Source: Fasciolopsis buskii
Taxonomy: Eukaryota; Platyhelminthes; Trematoda; Plagiorchiida; Fasciolidae
Length of the DNA stretch: 64,000 nt
Direction: 5' to 3'
NCBI GenBank assembly: GCA_008360955.1
Contig: LUCM01006546.1
Span: forward strand, 133,850 to 197,849
Shown: piece after piece, positions 1 through 11,163 of the stretch
How positions within the stretch are numbered: the first letter of the stretch is position 1
Layout: each line of letters begins with the position of its first letter
Program-made: the position numbers and the translations under genes
Notes under the pieces: model-generated
The model's database searches: none
The model's input: only the letters and a program-made list of their open reading frames with translations
What the model was told of the DNA's origin: nothing

Positions 1-2830
1 CTAGCCCAAACCAGAAAATGTATTTCCATCTAAGAGACGTTTCTCGGCTTTGTATCTAGGAGGGTGGCCAACAAAACAAACATTATTTGACCCTAATGAT
101 TCTGGTTGACACTGGCTTCGCTGACGGTCCGGATGCCTCATGGCACGTACCCATTCTTGCTGCTTCAGCCTTCCCATATACCGTCCTGAATGTTGCACCG
201 ACATACTGTTGTCCATTATGCACCATCCATCTTTTTGAGAGGAATTTGTAGAACAGTGTCCCAGTTAGGGCACGAATATCTGTCACTCGATATTTAGATT
301 TCCTATCGGGAACAAACACCGCACGCCGAGCGTCATAAATAATTAGAGATGCAAGGAGATAACTGTGGGAAAAACTTCTCATATCCCGTTATACTTTCTT
401 AAACTCCATTTGTTTTGATCTCACTCACTTTGGCGTAGAGTCCACTTGTAGCTCCGGCATCCATCTGCTATTTGTTAAGCATTGTGACCTTCATACTAGC
501 GTATCCGATAAAAAGGAGATAAGTGTCCACACTATAGCAAGTCCTGTTTTGAGATTTTCTGACTGAAAGGTAAACTAGCTGATCAAGACCGACAACACAA
601 TTTCGTTCGTTATACTGATCGTACAGTCTGCTCGACTGCCACTGGGAGATACATCTTAAAATTTTGTTTGTAAACACGCCGAAATTCGCAGGTTCCAGCC
701 TCTGTAAAGCAAAATTACCAAACGCTGGCAAGCACACATGGTCAGCTGAAAGTTTCAGAACCATTTTTTCTGAAATGTGCGTAGAATTCGAGAAGATCAA
801 ACTTCTCAAACAAAACTGTGTATTTCAACTATGTTGAGTCCGAACCAATGTGTCCGTGTTTGTGCGTAAGCTTTAACGGAACCTAAACCTCCCATCCGAA
901 TTTCAGTTCGAGAACGGAAAGTCTAGTTTGTATAAGACAATGAACGGATGCGGATATCAAGTAGACGTGTCACTCTTGAGAAGACTCACCCGGCCCAGCT
1001 GTTGTTTTAACCAACAAAAGCCAGAGTGAATCGATTAACTTCATCTAGTCACATTTATAGGTGATCCCCGGAAGGCTGAGTTAGTGAGTCCTAATCCCAC
1101 TTTGACAACTGACATCGATTTTCTGAGTCACAATACAAACTGGCCACTCTCGCGTGTTCACGCTGGGAAGTATGTTTCAGAACTCCACTGCTCTCACGTT
1201 TGCCCGCCCTTAAATCTTCGTGGAAGGTCATGGCGTAATGTCAGAATCCCAGCAGTTACGACTACTGAATACCAAGTATTTTTCTCTTGAGAAAGAGACA
1301 CTGAGATGAGAATATCTACCGGTTATCGATATCGTCTATGGGCAGCAATAGCTGTCATATCAGATGGTGTTCATTATATACAATCGAAAACAATTTTTCC
1401 AAGCCTGGAAGCAATGGGTTTAGGACGGCTGGAACAGAAATTGTGGCTACCTCCTTAGTGTTGACCCATAAAATCAGCTAATCAGATTTGGAATGGCTGC
1501 CAGATTTAGCATACCACGCTAGAGAAGACAAATCTTTCCAGCAAATATCAACATTACTGATGGTCATGCATAGTTTTAAAGAAAAATAATAATAAAGTTT
1601 CGACAAGCGACCGGTAGAAACGGAGCAATACTTCACACCGATAATCTTTTACCAGACAATGTCAGCGTAGTCTAAACCTTGCATGTGAAAATAACTTACT
1701 AATAGTCATTAAATTCTATCTGAAATAACCGTCTTTTACATCATCAACAATTACAGCGAATGGCTTGAATGCAGCATTCATCATAGTCACGAACAGGAGA
1801 CTTTCCATCTGACAACAAATTGAACTCTATAATTCTTATAAGCATGAACGGCAGCTTTTGGCGCAATAAAAACACTACCACCGGGCTGGAACCATGGATA
1901 CACTGGTCAATATGCACCACTGCTTGGCTCCATTAGGAACAAAACTCCAGTTTGGTGTTTCTTGCCTGTGCCTTTGATTGTATTACCTGAGTTCTTTGCA
2001 TGAAACGCACAGTCCGAAGAGTAGCAAATCGCATACTTAGTCTAGCTGAAAGATCGGCTCGAACTTCCAACACACCAGCAGCAATGCTAACCACACCCCC
2101 GGAAGAATGTTGTCAGTTTACATGAATGTAATCACAACTGGAATAACCAAAGTGTGTTTAATTTGCTTGAGACAAGCTCTGTAAACAATTGCAAGGTACG
2201 AACTAGCAAGCAAAACGGTGAAAGGGGCAACACCAAGAACCATAGTGCAGATCTAAAACGTCGCTGGTATTTACTGTGTCAGTCATGTGACCGACGTTTG
2301 CCTGTCCGCGTTTTTGTAGTCCCTCTTGTTGTATTCGGTCAACCGTGCCGCTGGTTTACCTTCCATGTTTTTTGCCTGTCAGTCATAAATAAGCCTTTGG
2401 TGTTCTATGTGAATCATTCGTCTCACTTTCGACATATTCATCAAGCAGCTGCTCATCAAACTTCATTTGGTCAAGTGGCAAACGCGTTCAGTAAGAACAG
2501 CACGACTGGCACAAGCAAAAAAACTCAAGGATGTTTCGATTGGTGTCATAAATTCATACCGGAACATGAGGATTTATATCAGAATTGAAAAGAGTGCTCA
2601 TAGAGAACGCCTTCTAAGACCTAGTTGTAAAAGTCGAACTCCACTGAAGATGTCAAGTTGTCTCCAAACCCTTAAGACTATTGTGACACAGAACAAACAC
2701 GAATGCTTATCTTTCATGATTCCACTTGACCATCTTTGCCTGTATTTTTTCCTTTATCTTGGGAAACTTTTGATATTTCCATTGGACTGTTGCACAATTG
2801 CTTACCGTAGGCTTTTTGTGACATGCATGG
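1..2830. other. Non-coding stretch, nothing recognised
   Basis: AT-leaning single-copy-looking DNA with only short open frames. The longest, on the plus strand at 2154-2588 (144 codons, start codon GTG), has an amino-acid mix rich in Cys, His and Ser as expected of chance translation, and its length is within chance for a window this size. No splice-bounded exon, RNA gene or repeat family was recognised. Confidence 0.5.
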
Positions 2831-3070
2831 GTGTAGCGGAAGGGTAATGATTCATAGTCACTGGACTCCCTTACCAGGGGATGGGGCCAGCAACCTTAGC
2901 CCTGAAACTTGAAGTACCATAAAATCAAATAAGGCCCCTTTACGTCAGGTCTGTTAACGAGCCAGGCGACAGCGAGTTACCTTCTACCATCGAGATGGCC
3001 GGTGAATCTGGGATTAGAAACTCCGCCCATTTAGGTAGCAGACGCTCAATCCGCTTGATCACCAACGGCC
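2831..3070 (-). repeat. tRNA-derived SINE-like element
   Basis: Read on the minus strand from 3070, the sequence resembles the 5' half of a tRNA-derived SINE. A D-arm-like A box is followed by ATTGAGCGTCTGCTACC. About 30 bases on, GTTTCTAATCC matches the RNA polymerase III B-box consensus GGTTCGANTCC at 9 of 11 positions. A further 170 bp of non-tRNA sequence follows, down to about 2831. The A/B spacing fits a tRNA head. The internal sequence is too degenerate to call a functional tRNA: no paired acceptor stem was found. The 3' boundary is approximate, and no target-site duplication was identified. A decayed tRNA pseudogene is the alternative. Confidence 0.5.
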
Positions 3071-5005
3071 AATTTTAACATGTGATGTGTATGACAAGTA
3101 CTAAGGAATAAATTCTTTCGAACCATGAACTGGACTCGGGAATCCACAAAACGAAAATGGTTTAATAAAATCCTCACGTACTGTTTCTTCCTCCAACCTC
3201 CTCCGGCCCTATTGTTCTTTGCTGTTTAGGTTCCGATGTCAACAGATTTGGAGTTGAAATTATGCACAACACGCATATATTAATTTATACTAAGTTTTAC
3301 CAGCAGCTAGAAGGCATTTGCAACTACATTTGGTAAATGCAAAATGAATTCAGTAATTGTTATTGGCTGAACACAGAGTATTCCTGACATAAACAAAGCA
3401 AACGATCACCGTGGGACAGATATGGGGAAACGAAAAGAGAACAACATTCATACCTACTAGGACGGTAGATCTCCCAGTACAAAAAAAATATCGATATAAT
3501 TTTAAATGGTACGGGCAACCGACTCATGTGGTCCACTGCAGGATACAAAGTGCCTTGGTAGTCTTTCCGTCCAATGTAGTCGGTAAGTCAGTTGACGAGG
3601 CAAGAACCCACCAGGCTGCTATAAAATTAGACAATCGCATCTTGTGTGAAAAGTAGTAGCTGCGCAGATGACGTTTTCTGTTTCGTACAAATATTCTAAC
3701 AGTTTTATTGAGTTACTTTGTGAAATTCTTACGAAGGTGACATTTGGTCGCCTTAAAAATTCCACCAAGAACGTTTCAGTGCCTAACCGATTTTTACCTA
3801 ACCCAGGGCAGGTGTGAAGTTGGTGGGTTCACCATACTTTATAGTTAATTCTCTGGTGCAAAAAATTATTTTCGCAGACGAATCTGAAGTCCCGAAGATC
3901 GGAATATAAATAGCCAGTAGTTTGGAGCGGAACTGCATTGCTGCTGACACCAATTTAACTCGAACAGAATGCGCACATCTGAAGTTTTGTCGTCGTCAAC
4001 AGCCAGTCCTCCGAATAAACATCAGCCGAAATGTGACTACCTTCTTTCATGGTATAAACTTTGTTGATTGCCTTGCGAGCCCAACCAACTTTTCTATCAT
4101 ACCAATATTGGCTGTTCGGTAAGTGGAATCTAATAATAGCATGTTTTTCGGTGTTTTACTCGAGTTGTTTTTCGGAGTTTATAAGATGGTAGTTTTCGCG
4201 TTTAAAAGTACATCTTATCAATAATGGTAAACTTGGAACCCGTGGAGTTTACTGAATGAATAAGTGATGCACGTTTATCCCACTAAAACCGCCGGTACTC
4301 AAGTAATCTTATCCATCGTATTTACAATACCAGTAACGTGACATAGTGGCAGATGTCAGTTTTGTCTAATTGATATTCTAGTTCTGCTGTCATGGGAATT
4401 TAAGAGGCTTCATTCTGGTGAGTGAATTTGTTTAGTATCTAAATTTCGGTTCGTTGTTCTATACGACTTAATAAGTCCTGAACTTCCTATTCCTGCAAGA
4501 AAACCACCAACGTCACATGATCCTTTAGGAATCCATGACGTATAAGGTAATTACTAGGACTAATAGATGAAGTGAACTTCATTCTTGGTCTAACTCCGGA
4601 AAGGCAGATTTACCCGGTCAGTTGTCGTTCTCGTGGTTACCCATCTGTGACGTTGTGGAAACTCACCAATTATTGGTCAAATGCCAAATTCAGTGGTTTT
4701 AAATCTCCTCCGTTAAATCATAGCAAAAGCTCACTGGAGCATCGTTGCTTCAAAGTAACCCAAAACTAAACTGCATTTGCGCAAACCTAGAATGCGGGGT
4801 CAAACATGCCGCTAATCCTAAGGACATAAAAGCGATCGCTGGAACCAAGATAGCGAATCTGTTTTCGTTTGCATTATAAAAAACAAGAGAAACAATGATC
4901 TGTTTGAACTACCACGATATGAAGCAAACATGACACATCTAAATGATGTGGAAATTTTTCCAAATCAGGTTACCACGCGGCAACAGTACCAAATCATGCG
5001 AATAC
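3071..5005. other. Non-coding stretch, nothing recognised
   Basis: Only short open frames in all six frames. Nothing in composition or motifs points to a gene or mobile element. Confidence 0.45.
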
Positions 5006-5221
5006 CCTGCAAATTAGAAGCCTAGTAGCCCCAAGACCAACCAGTTGAGGTAAAAAGTCATGGAAAAATGCATCTACCAAAGGGATCTGACAGGTCGACT
5101 CGAGCGAATTTTTCTCATCATTCATGCTACTTTTTGCACCGGTGAAGTTTGTAGCAGAGAATAGAAGATGCACAACTGAAACCGTAGGAGGACGCCGAAC
5201 TATAGATGGATCGCCCTCCAC
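5006..5221 (-). CDS. Possible internal exon, unknown gene
   Basis: On the minus strand an open frame runs from a possible acceptor (GATGATGATCAG, exon starts at 5221) to a possible donor (AGG|GTATTC, exon ends at 5006). It encodes about 72 residues beginning VEGDPSIVRRPP and containing a hydrophilic centre (SSMNDEKNSLEST). The acidic and lysine content is higher than in most chance frames here. There is no recognised domain and no neighbouring exon that could be joined with confidence. A chance open frame remains a real possibility, because frames of this length are expected several times by chance. Confidence 0.22.
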
Positions 5222-8200
5222 CTGATCATCATCATATCAGTTTGTTTTGGGACACCAGTAATCCCACCCGATACATTTGGTTTGGAATCCAACACACTGT
5301 CATTTGCATTGAGCAACTTAAAGCTTTTTGTTGACAGGAACATTGAATGCAACCTGTTTCCCTTACTACGATAACACAGAAACCTTGTTCACAACTCTGA
5401 ATTGCAACGGTTTCAAGTATGTGAAAACAGGTTGTCTCCTATTGAGAATGAAGAGAAAAGGTAAGCCTTGAGAAAGACTACCCACGGTAGTCGAAACTTT
5501 GGCGCATTACATCTACCAACAACGCTGTGTTATTAATATTATATCATTCACAATAAGTCACATTCTTCAGAATCTCTGGTGAAGTAGTATGGGTAGGCTG
5601 AATATATAAGGCCGTCACACTCTCAGGTATCTGCCTGGAGTGAATTACCTTAGCATGGCTGAAGACAACTAGCAGTCCATTAGATGGAGAAGACCATCGC
5701 TTACTTCTCTGGGATAAATAACCCACAAGTGAAGCGGAAGGAGCATGGCCAATAGTCGCTTTGGTGCGGTACACAGAAGGAAGGTGAACCAGAAGCAGTG
5801 ATCGTTACACTTGGAGTGGCATAGAAATGTATACGACCTTACTAGACCAGAAATTGTAACGAGACGATTGGCAGCTACCTACCAACTACCAAAGAAGTGA
5901 CCAACGGAACTCAGATTCGTAAGAAGACCCACTTCTTGTTTTGAAACTTCTTCCTTCTTATTCCCCCTAGTGACAGCAAAAGTTAAACATTCTTTTTCAT
6001 GGGCAATTTTTAAAGCATGTTTTTCGACGGAACTTTCACTCTCATTAATGGCGACATCCTTATTTTAGACAGTACGATGAGACAAAAAAGAGATATCAAA
6101 ACAGCTTTATGCCTCCAAAATCAACGTTCATATCATCGATTGTGAACAGAAAACATTAAGAAAACAGTCGAAGTCTAAACAATAAAAATAGAAACAACTT
6201 CATTTGGAAGTCTTGGAAATTGTGATGTGTAACATCAACCTCGGTCGTACAAACAAAAATTCATTCACTCATCCTGTCTCCCACTCCACCCCAAAGCTAC
6301 TCGGAAAAGGACAACTCAGTGTAAGAAACTGTGAACAATTTGACGACATCCTTTTGATCACGGAATGTTTTAAATTGGTATTGCGGACTACAGAAACTTT
6401 CTCACACTTGTGTTTGTTTATCCTCAGGCTAGAGATTTTCTTCTTGAAAACGATTTGATGAAAAGCATAAAATCTACAAAAAAGGGAATAATATTTTGCA
6501 AGATGTAGCAAATGTTCTCACCAAAACTGAAAGCAGATCTGGTTGTTTTCCTGCTGCATAATCCCCATGGTCCTACCCAGCAACAGCAGTGTAAAACACA
6601 ATGTCGAGACAAGACGCTTCCAATAGATTTGTGTGTGCACAAGAAAACTTATTGTGCAGCTCTGTTGCGTAACATGAGCTGCCATGTGCTTGAACAAAAG
6701 TACGGTTGGGTGGACGTCTAAAACAAATCCCTGAAATGGAATCCATAAAAGTCAGTAACGATTCTACTATTCTCAAAACGTTCGTTAGTAAATCATTTAC
6801 TGATATCAAATCTCATCATTATTAACGACTCTCCGTTCATTTGGATGTCTGCAAATCATTGTCGTTCACTAAGTAACAGGTGAAAGAAGCAGACAATGAA
6901 GATGTATTTGTGAAAATCCCATGCGGAACATTATTCGTCATGGTGATCATGTTGTTCTGAAAACTCAGTTCATTCATTTGTACTCTGCTTACTTTCACCA
7001 GGAGCTCTGACTGCCTAGAAGACACTTGAATTGTTTCAATAATCTCAGGTAGAAAAAACCACTGGCCGTCATAAAACCACTTGTTGGCTGATTTTCGTTT
7101 TTGTATTGTAACCCGAAAGATGACCCGCGTAACCACAGGGAAGGCTATTAAATTGGCTTAGAAGAAGGCATTATTATTTCAAGCCATTGAAAGGAAAGGT
7201 CGATGTGGAATGTTCACAACTATCTGAGACTGCAGGTTGTTTGGCTGCCGACAATTTTCTGTCATCGCGCAGTTGGTCCCTATTCACAAACACCTCGGGT
7301 GATCTTAGCAACTAACTCAGCGATCAAATGATTTGGGAGATTATCGGATTTAGCTAAAAGAGACACGAATATCAGCCCAAACCGTTGGATAAGTCAACGT
7401 GGAGCAGTCCATGATGATCAGAAAAGGAACTGTGAAACAATTTCTAATCTACATTAGAAAAAATAACTCGTTTTGAGGTTTCGGATCATGAATCTGTGCG
7501 TAAAGTATTCGAAAATCACTGGATCGTGTGACGTTCTGTATGGAAATATCCGTTCCTCAAAAACAGCGTAAAAATACTAAGAAAGCAGCGCCTTGGTTAC
7601 CTCGGCAACGATTTTCAAGGCTTTCTTCAGTCAAACTGGGGTCGAGACCTAAATCTTTGTTTATTATTGATTTCACCAAAGAAATCTTCTGATGTAACTG
7701 CATATTCCTACATAGATTAGTTACTTTCCGTCGACTGGTCTATTATCATCACACTTTATTATCACGTTCTCTCTGATTGCACGTCTACTTATTCCCGAAT
7801 TAGAACAAACAGTACTTTACGGACGACGGGTGGAAGGATTGTGTGACAGCCAATCAACTTGGGAGTTCCGAAGTGAACGGATGGGAGGGCCGTCGTTACC
7901 GAGCCATCGTTGTACAAGCTCCGTGGTGTGTTGCTTCTGTTCACCAGTTTCGTCTTACAGACAAAACCTAACAAATTAGTCTAAGTCCACGGGTCTGCAT
8001 TTGCTCCATTTTGGCATTTCAACAATATTTCTTTTCATTCCATTTCCAGTCATCAAAAATAAAATCAAATAAGTATTTTTTATCCTGTTCCTAATTATTA
8101 AAAGCATTGTCGTCTTCGGTACACATTGAAACGATAGCCAGTGCCATATTCATTAGGACACCACAATGATGGCCTCCCACATTCCCCGTACACCAGTTTC

Positions 8201-9260
8201 ATGCCACGAAACAGCTCACGACGATTGATTCACACCCCGTGTTGGTGTGAAATTAGTTAGAAAACCAAAAACAGATACTTGCTTAAAATCAATGGCGGAG
8301 AAGCAATTAGCAGATGTGTAGCTTTAGATAAAATTTACTTCCACGTGATCGGATTAATTTATTAAGTTTGTATTTTGGCGGACATTACAGAAAATCCCCA
8401 AAAGTGGAAACCGTTATGATATTGATTAGCCTACAAATCGGCCACATAGTGAGCATTAAAATGGGAACCTTTTTCGGGTTCTCACGCTGAAACACAAAAC
8501 CACTTTGTGCTGAGACTTACCACACTGACGTCAGTAAATGTCTGGCTGTCCGATTGTATTCGTGAACACAACTGCGGACGGATGAAAACTGAATACCTAT
8601 TCGGTTGTGATGAGCGCAAACTGTGATGTCCCAGACAACAGGACAGGTAAGTTACCAGATAGTGAAACTTGTTGTGATCTACTACACCGGCCTGCTCTAC
8701 TATCAACACCTACACGACTGATTGTCTGCCTGTGTGCCCACACATCTTTGTCTGTGTATCAGTGTACATATGTCTGTGCCTGGATTTTCTCACTCTAATT
8801 TACTCTTTTACCAGGCGATTAATGGGTAACAGAGTTTTATAACTTTCGACGAACCTAAGCAGAAGTGCATGTTTGCTTAGCTCTCAGACATTAAGCTAAA
8901 ACTCTTCTCACTCAACCAGTGTAAATAAAAATCCGTTTCCTTACTATTTGACAAATCTCAACATGTTTCTTTGCCGGTCTGCCAGAGGTAGGGGAACAGT
9001 TACGATCTTCTGTGGAAGAATCTGTTTGGTGAGTCTACATTTTTCTTTCAGACCGAAAAATCGGGTGAGAAATCCAATCTATATGTCTTTGCCTAATGAC
9101 CGTTGATGATCAAGTGACTTAACTAGTAGCATTCCGATGCAAAAGTGGCATCTGTCACTTTGTCATTCCGTAGAATACAACTTTCAACAATCGTATTTTC
9201 TACTCACGATATTTAATCTCCTTAGGGAAGATGACTCCAGGATTTGAGTTTTTATTCGTG
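5222..9260. other. Non-coding stretch with weak coding signals only
   Basis: No element or gene recognised. A strong splice-donor look-alike (ACAG|GTAAGT) sits at 8645/8646, but the frame ending there is only about 14 codons from an ATG (8607), so no exon is called. Open frames at 6512-6721 (+) and 7789-7974 (-) have chance-like composition. Confidence 0.4.
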
Positions 9261-9271
9261 TACAATGGGTT
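9261..9271 (+). repeat. Left 11 bp direct repeat flanking PLE pair (candidate TSD)
   Basis: TACAATGGGTT occurs here and again at 10819-10829, immediately outside the two outer ends of the PLE inverted repeat. An 11 bp match in two windows this short is unlikely by chance, so this is read as the target-site duplication of the PLE insertion. Twenty-nine bases (9272-9300) lie between this repeat and the start of the paired arm. Confidence 0.6.
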
Positions 9272-9445
9272 CCTTGAAAATTACCACTGAGCACATTGAG
9301 AAAACACAAGTTGGCGAACAAGCTCGTTTTCAGTGATTCGTACTCATGCCATTACATCACTATATATATCTTGACAAAATATTTTCACTATAGGAAGGAT
9401 TGGATTAGTCATTTACAAATATGGGTGGGGAAGGGATTTGTGGTG

Positions 9446-10039
9446 TTAATTGTTTTGTTGTCTAGGGTTTGTATTGGGACGGGGGGTGGGCCAAGGGAGT
9501 TGAAGCGCAACCACAAATTGTTTTTGAGAACAAAGTGGAGGACTGTGAAGACGGATTGCGACAGCTTCCGCAGTGCTCAAGAAGCGACACTTTGCCAACC
9601 TGGATTGTTGACCTCTGACCTTATACAGGGCTCGGAAAGCTTGCGTCACATTCACGGTGTGGTTAGTCTGTGCTAGATGTGAAACCACTGCGCTATTAAG
9701 TGACTTAATTGTTCCAGTGCCTAACCATGCCGGGTGGTGCTCACGGATGCGTTCAGACAAGCGCCTGGTCGTGCGGCCGATGTACATTGTCCCACAGGAA
9801 CATGTGAATGAATAGATACAAAACGAGGCTGCAGAATCAGGGACTTTGTCTTTCAACCGTAATGACACTATGGGGTGGGATTTGAAGGAGATTCGAACTT
9901 TGGCTGCGTAAAATGTCTTATTGATAGCCCTAGTCAGTCTTCGTCGTGCTATCTCTGCTAGCGTGTCACCTTTGAATGGCAGAGATATGTATACTGGCTT
10001 TCTCTCCCTTCTAGGAACTTCCTGTTCTGTCTCCAACAT
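9446..10039 (-). pseudogene. PLE GIY-YIG endonuclease domain, left copy (5'-truncated)
   Basis: This is the C-terminal part of a Penelope-like retroelement polyprotein, 197 codons from the first ATG. In intact elements the GIY-YIG nuclease nicks target DNA so that reverse transcription can be primed there. Residues 1-70 match the linker between the reverse transcriptase and the nuclease. The nuclease core follows: an IY motif at 75-76 (Cys replaces the Gly of GIY), a CxC pair at 80 and 82 typical of PLE nucleases, YIGRT at 86-90, RIREHH at 97-102, and the presumed catalytic Glu at 158 in STAEAVAIRLHSP. The frame stays open upstream through the spacer (reading GFPIRLIDK), so the ATG is probably an internal Met and not a true start. 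The reverse transcriptase and N-terminus are absent. The last 11 residues are low-complexity Pro/Asn/Gln. Confidence 0.9.
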
Positions 10040-10043
10040 CTTG

Positions 10044-10065
10044 TCGATTAATCTAATTGGGAAAC
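10044..10065 (-). other. 22 bp spacer of the palindrome, part of the left PLE copy
   Basis: On the minus strand the spacer translates in frame with the left endonuclease as a short GFPIRLIDK-like peptide leading into the shared Met-Leu-Glu-Thr. It therefore looks like extra 5' coding sequence of the left copy, not filler. The breakpoint of the right copy is then at 10065/10066. Confidence 0.55.
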
Positions 10066-10069
10066 CAAG

Positions 10070-10672
10070 ATGTTGGAGACAGAACAGGAAGTTCCTAGGA
10101 GGGCGACGGTGGAGAGAAAGCCGGTATACATATATCTGCCATTCAAAGGTGACACGCTAGCAGAAATAGCACGACGAAGACTGACTAGTGCTATCAATAA
10201 GACATTCTACGCAGCCAAGCTTCGTATCCTGTTCAAATCCAGCCCCGTAGTGTCATTATGGTTGAAAGACAAAGTCCCTGATTCTGCAGCCTCGTTTTGT
10301 ATCTATTCATTCACATGTTCCTGTGGGACAATGTACATCGGCCGCACGACCAGGCGCTTGTCTGAACGCATCCGTGAGCACCACCCGGCATGGTTAGGCA
10401 CTGGAACAATTAAGTCACTTAATAGCGCAGTGGTTTCACATCTAGCACAGACTAACCACACCGTGAATGTGACGCAAGCTTTCCGAGCCCTGTATAAGGT
10501 CAGAGGTCAACAATCCAGGTTGGCAAAGTGTCGCTTCTTGAGCACTGCGGAAGCTGTCGCAATCCGTCTTCACAGTCCTCCACTTTGTTCTCAAAAACAA
10601 TTTGTGGTTGCGCTTCAACTCCCTTGGCCCACCCCCCGTCCCAATACAAACCCTAGACAACAAAACAATTAA
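10070..10672 (+). pseudogene. PLE GIY-YIG endonuclease domain, right copy (5'-truncated)
   Basis: This is the mirror-image partner of the left copy, 200 codons from the first ATG. It keeps the same nuclease landmarks (CxC, YIGRT, RIREHH, and Glu in STAEAVAIRLHSP), and its C-terminal 130 or so residues are identical to the left copy. It differs within the first 65 residues: a three-residue insertion after VPRRA (9 bp) and several replacements (for example Ser to Tyr, Arg to Ser, Val to Leu, Arg to Trp). Many of the 16 nucleotide changes alter amino acids, which fits decay of non-functional copies. The copy begins exactly at the inner end of the palindrome, so no upstream reverse-transcriptase sequence exists. 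It is dead as an autonomous element, although the nuclease core residues are intact. Confidence 0.9.
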
Positions 10673-10818
10673 CACCACAAATCCCTTCCCCACCCATATT
10701 TGTAAATGACTAATCCAATCCTTCCTATAGTGAAAATATTTTGTCAAGATATATATAGTGATGTAATGGCATGAGTACGAATCACTGAAAACGAGCTTGT
10801 TCGCCAACTTGTGTTTTT

Positions 10819-10829
10819 TACAATGGGTT
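10819..10829 (+). repeat. Right 11 bp direct repeat flanking PLE pair (candidate TSD)
   Basis: Second copy of TACAATGGGTT (first at 9261-9271), one base beyond the end of the right arm. Its position directly against the element end supports reading it as a target-site duplication. Confidence 0.6.
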
Positions 10830-10843
10830 TATTTGTCGATCAG

Positions 10844-11163
10844 CTACATTGTTGGTTTCCAATAACTGCCCAAATGGAGAACCAAATACTTATTGTGGCA
10901 GAGAGATAAAGACCATATTCTATGGAGTTTTATTTCAACTTGGGCTGACGGTAGAAATAACTGATGCCGATGATCAACAAACAAAGTTTGCAGACGAACA
11001 GAAAATTTTGTCGCTATTACACGATAAACCACTCTTGGGACTTAAACTTCTAGCACAGCCATTGAACATCTTTGATAAGTTCCAAGACAACCAAGTAACA
11101 GGAATTCGTGAACATAAACAGGTAGAAAGGCAATATTTTGGACCGAAATTCAACCGGGAATAA
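10844..11163 (+). CDS. Possible terminal exon, unknown gene
   Basis: An open frame of about 105 codons starts after a possible splice acceptor (TTTATTTGTCGATCAG, ending at 10843) and ends in TAA at 11161-11163. The stop lies inside GAATAAAG, which overlaps a polyadenylation-signal-like AATAAA. The translation is unusually acidic and hydrophilic for this window, for example EITDADDQQTKFADEQK and later NIFDKFQDNQVTGIREHK, which argues for real coding sequence. No domain was recognised, and there is no ATG near the start of the frame. The PLE pair ends only 26 bp upstream, so it would sit inside the intron just before this exon. It could instead be a chance frame: frames of this length are expected a few times in a window of this size. 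Confidence 0.35.

Larger units (their letters stand above)
9272..10818. mobile_element. Head-to-head pair of Penelope-like element endonuclease copies
   Basis: Two 5'-truncated copies of the 3' part of a Penelope-like retroelement lie head to head. The left arm (9301-10043) and right arm (10066-10817) are inverted repeats of 743 and 752 bp around a 22 bp spacer (10044-10065). Each arm carries the C-terminal GIY-YIG endonuclease coding region facing outward, followed by about 145 bp of shared 3' UTR ending in AACTTGTGTTTT. The 9 bp length difference is a single indel (CGACGGTGG present in the right arm). The whole structure sits between one 11 bp direct repeat. No reverse-transcriptase domain is present, so the pair cannot mobilise itself. 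A transcript across it would fold into a hairpin of about 0.75 kb. Confidence 0.9.

Noticed and set aside
2154..2588. 144-codon plus-strand open frame
   Set aside because: Long for this window, but the start is GTG, the composition is Cys/His/Ser-rich, and one frame of this length is about what chance gives at this base composition. No domain or splice border was seen.
8630..8660. Near-perfect splice donor ACAG|GTAAGT
   Set aside because: Only a 14-codon frame from an ATG leads to it and the alternative frame stops before it, so no exon could be supported.
9296..9676. 126-codon plus-strand frame in the left PLE arm, mirrored on the minus strand at 10442-10807
   Set aside because: Antisense shadow of the endonuclease and its 3' UTR. 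The sense frame explains the sequence.
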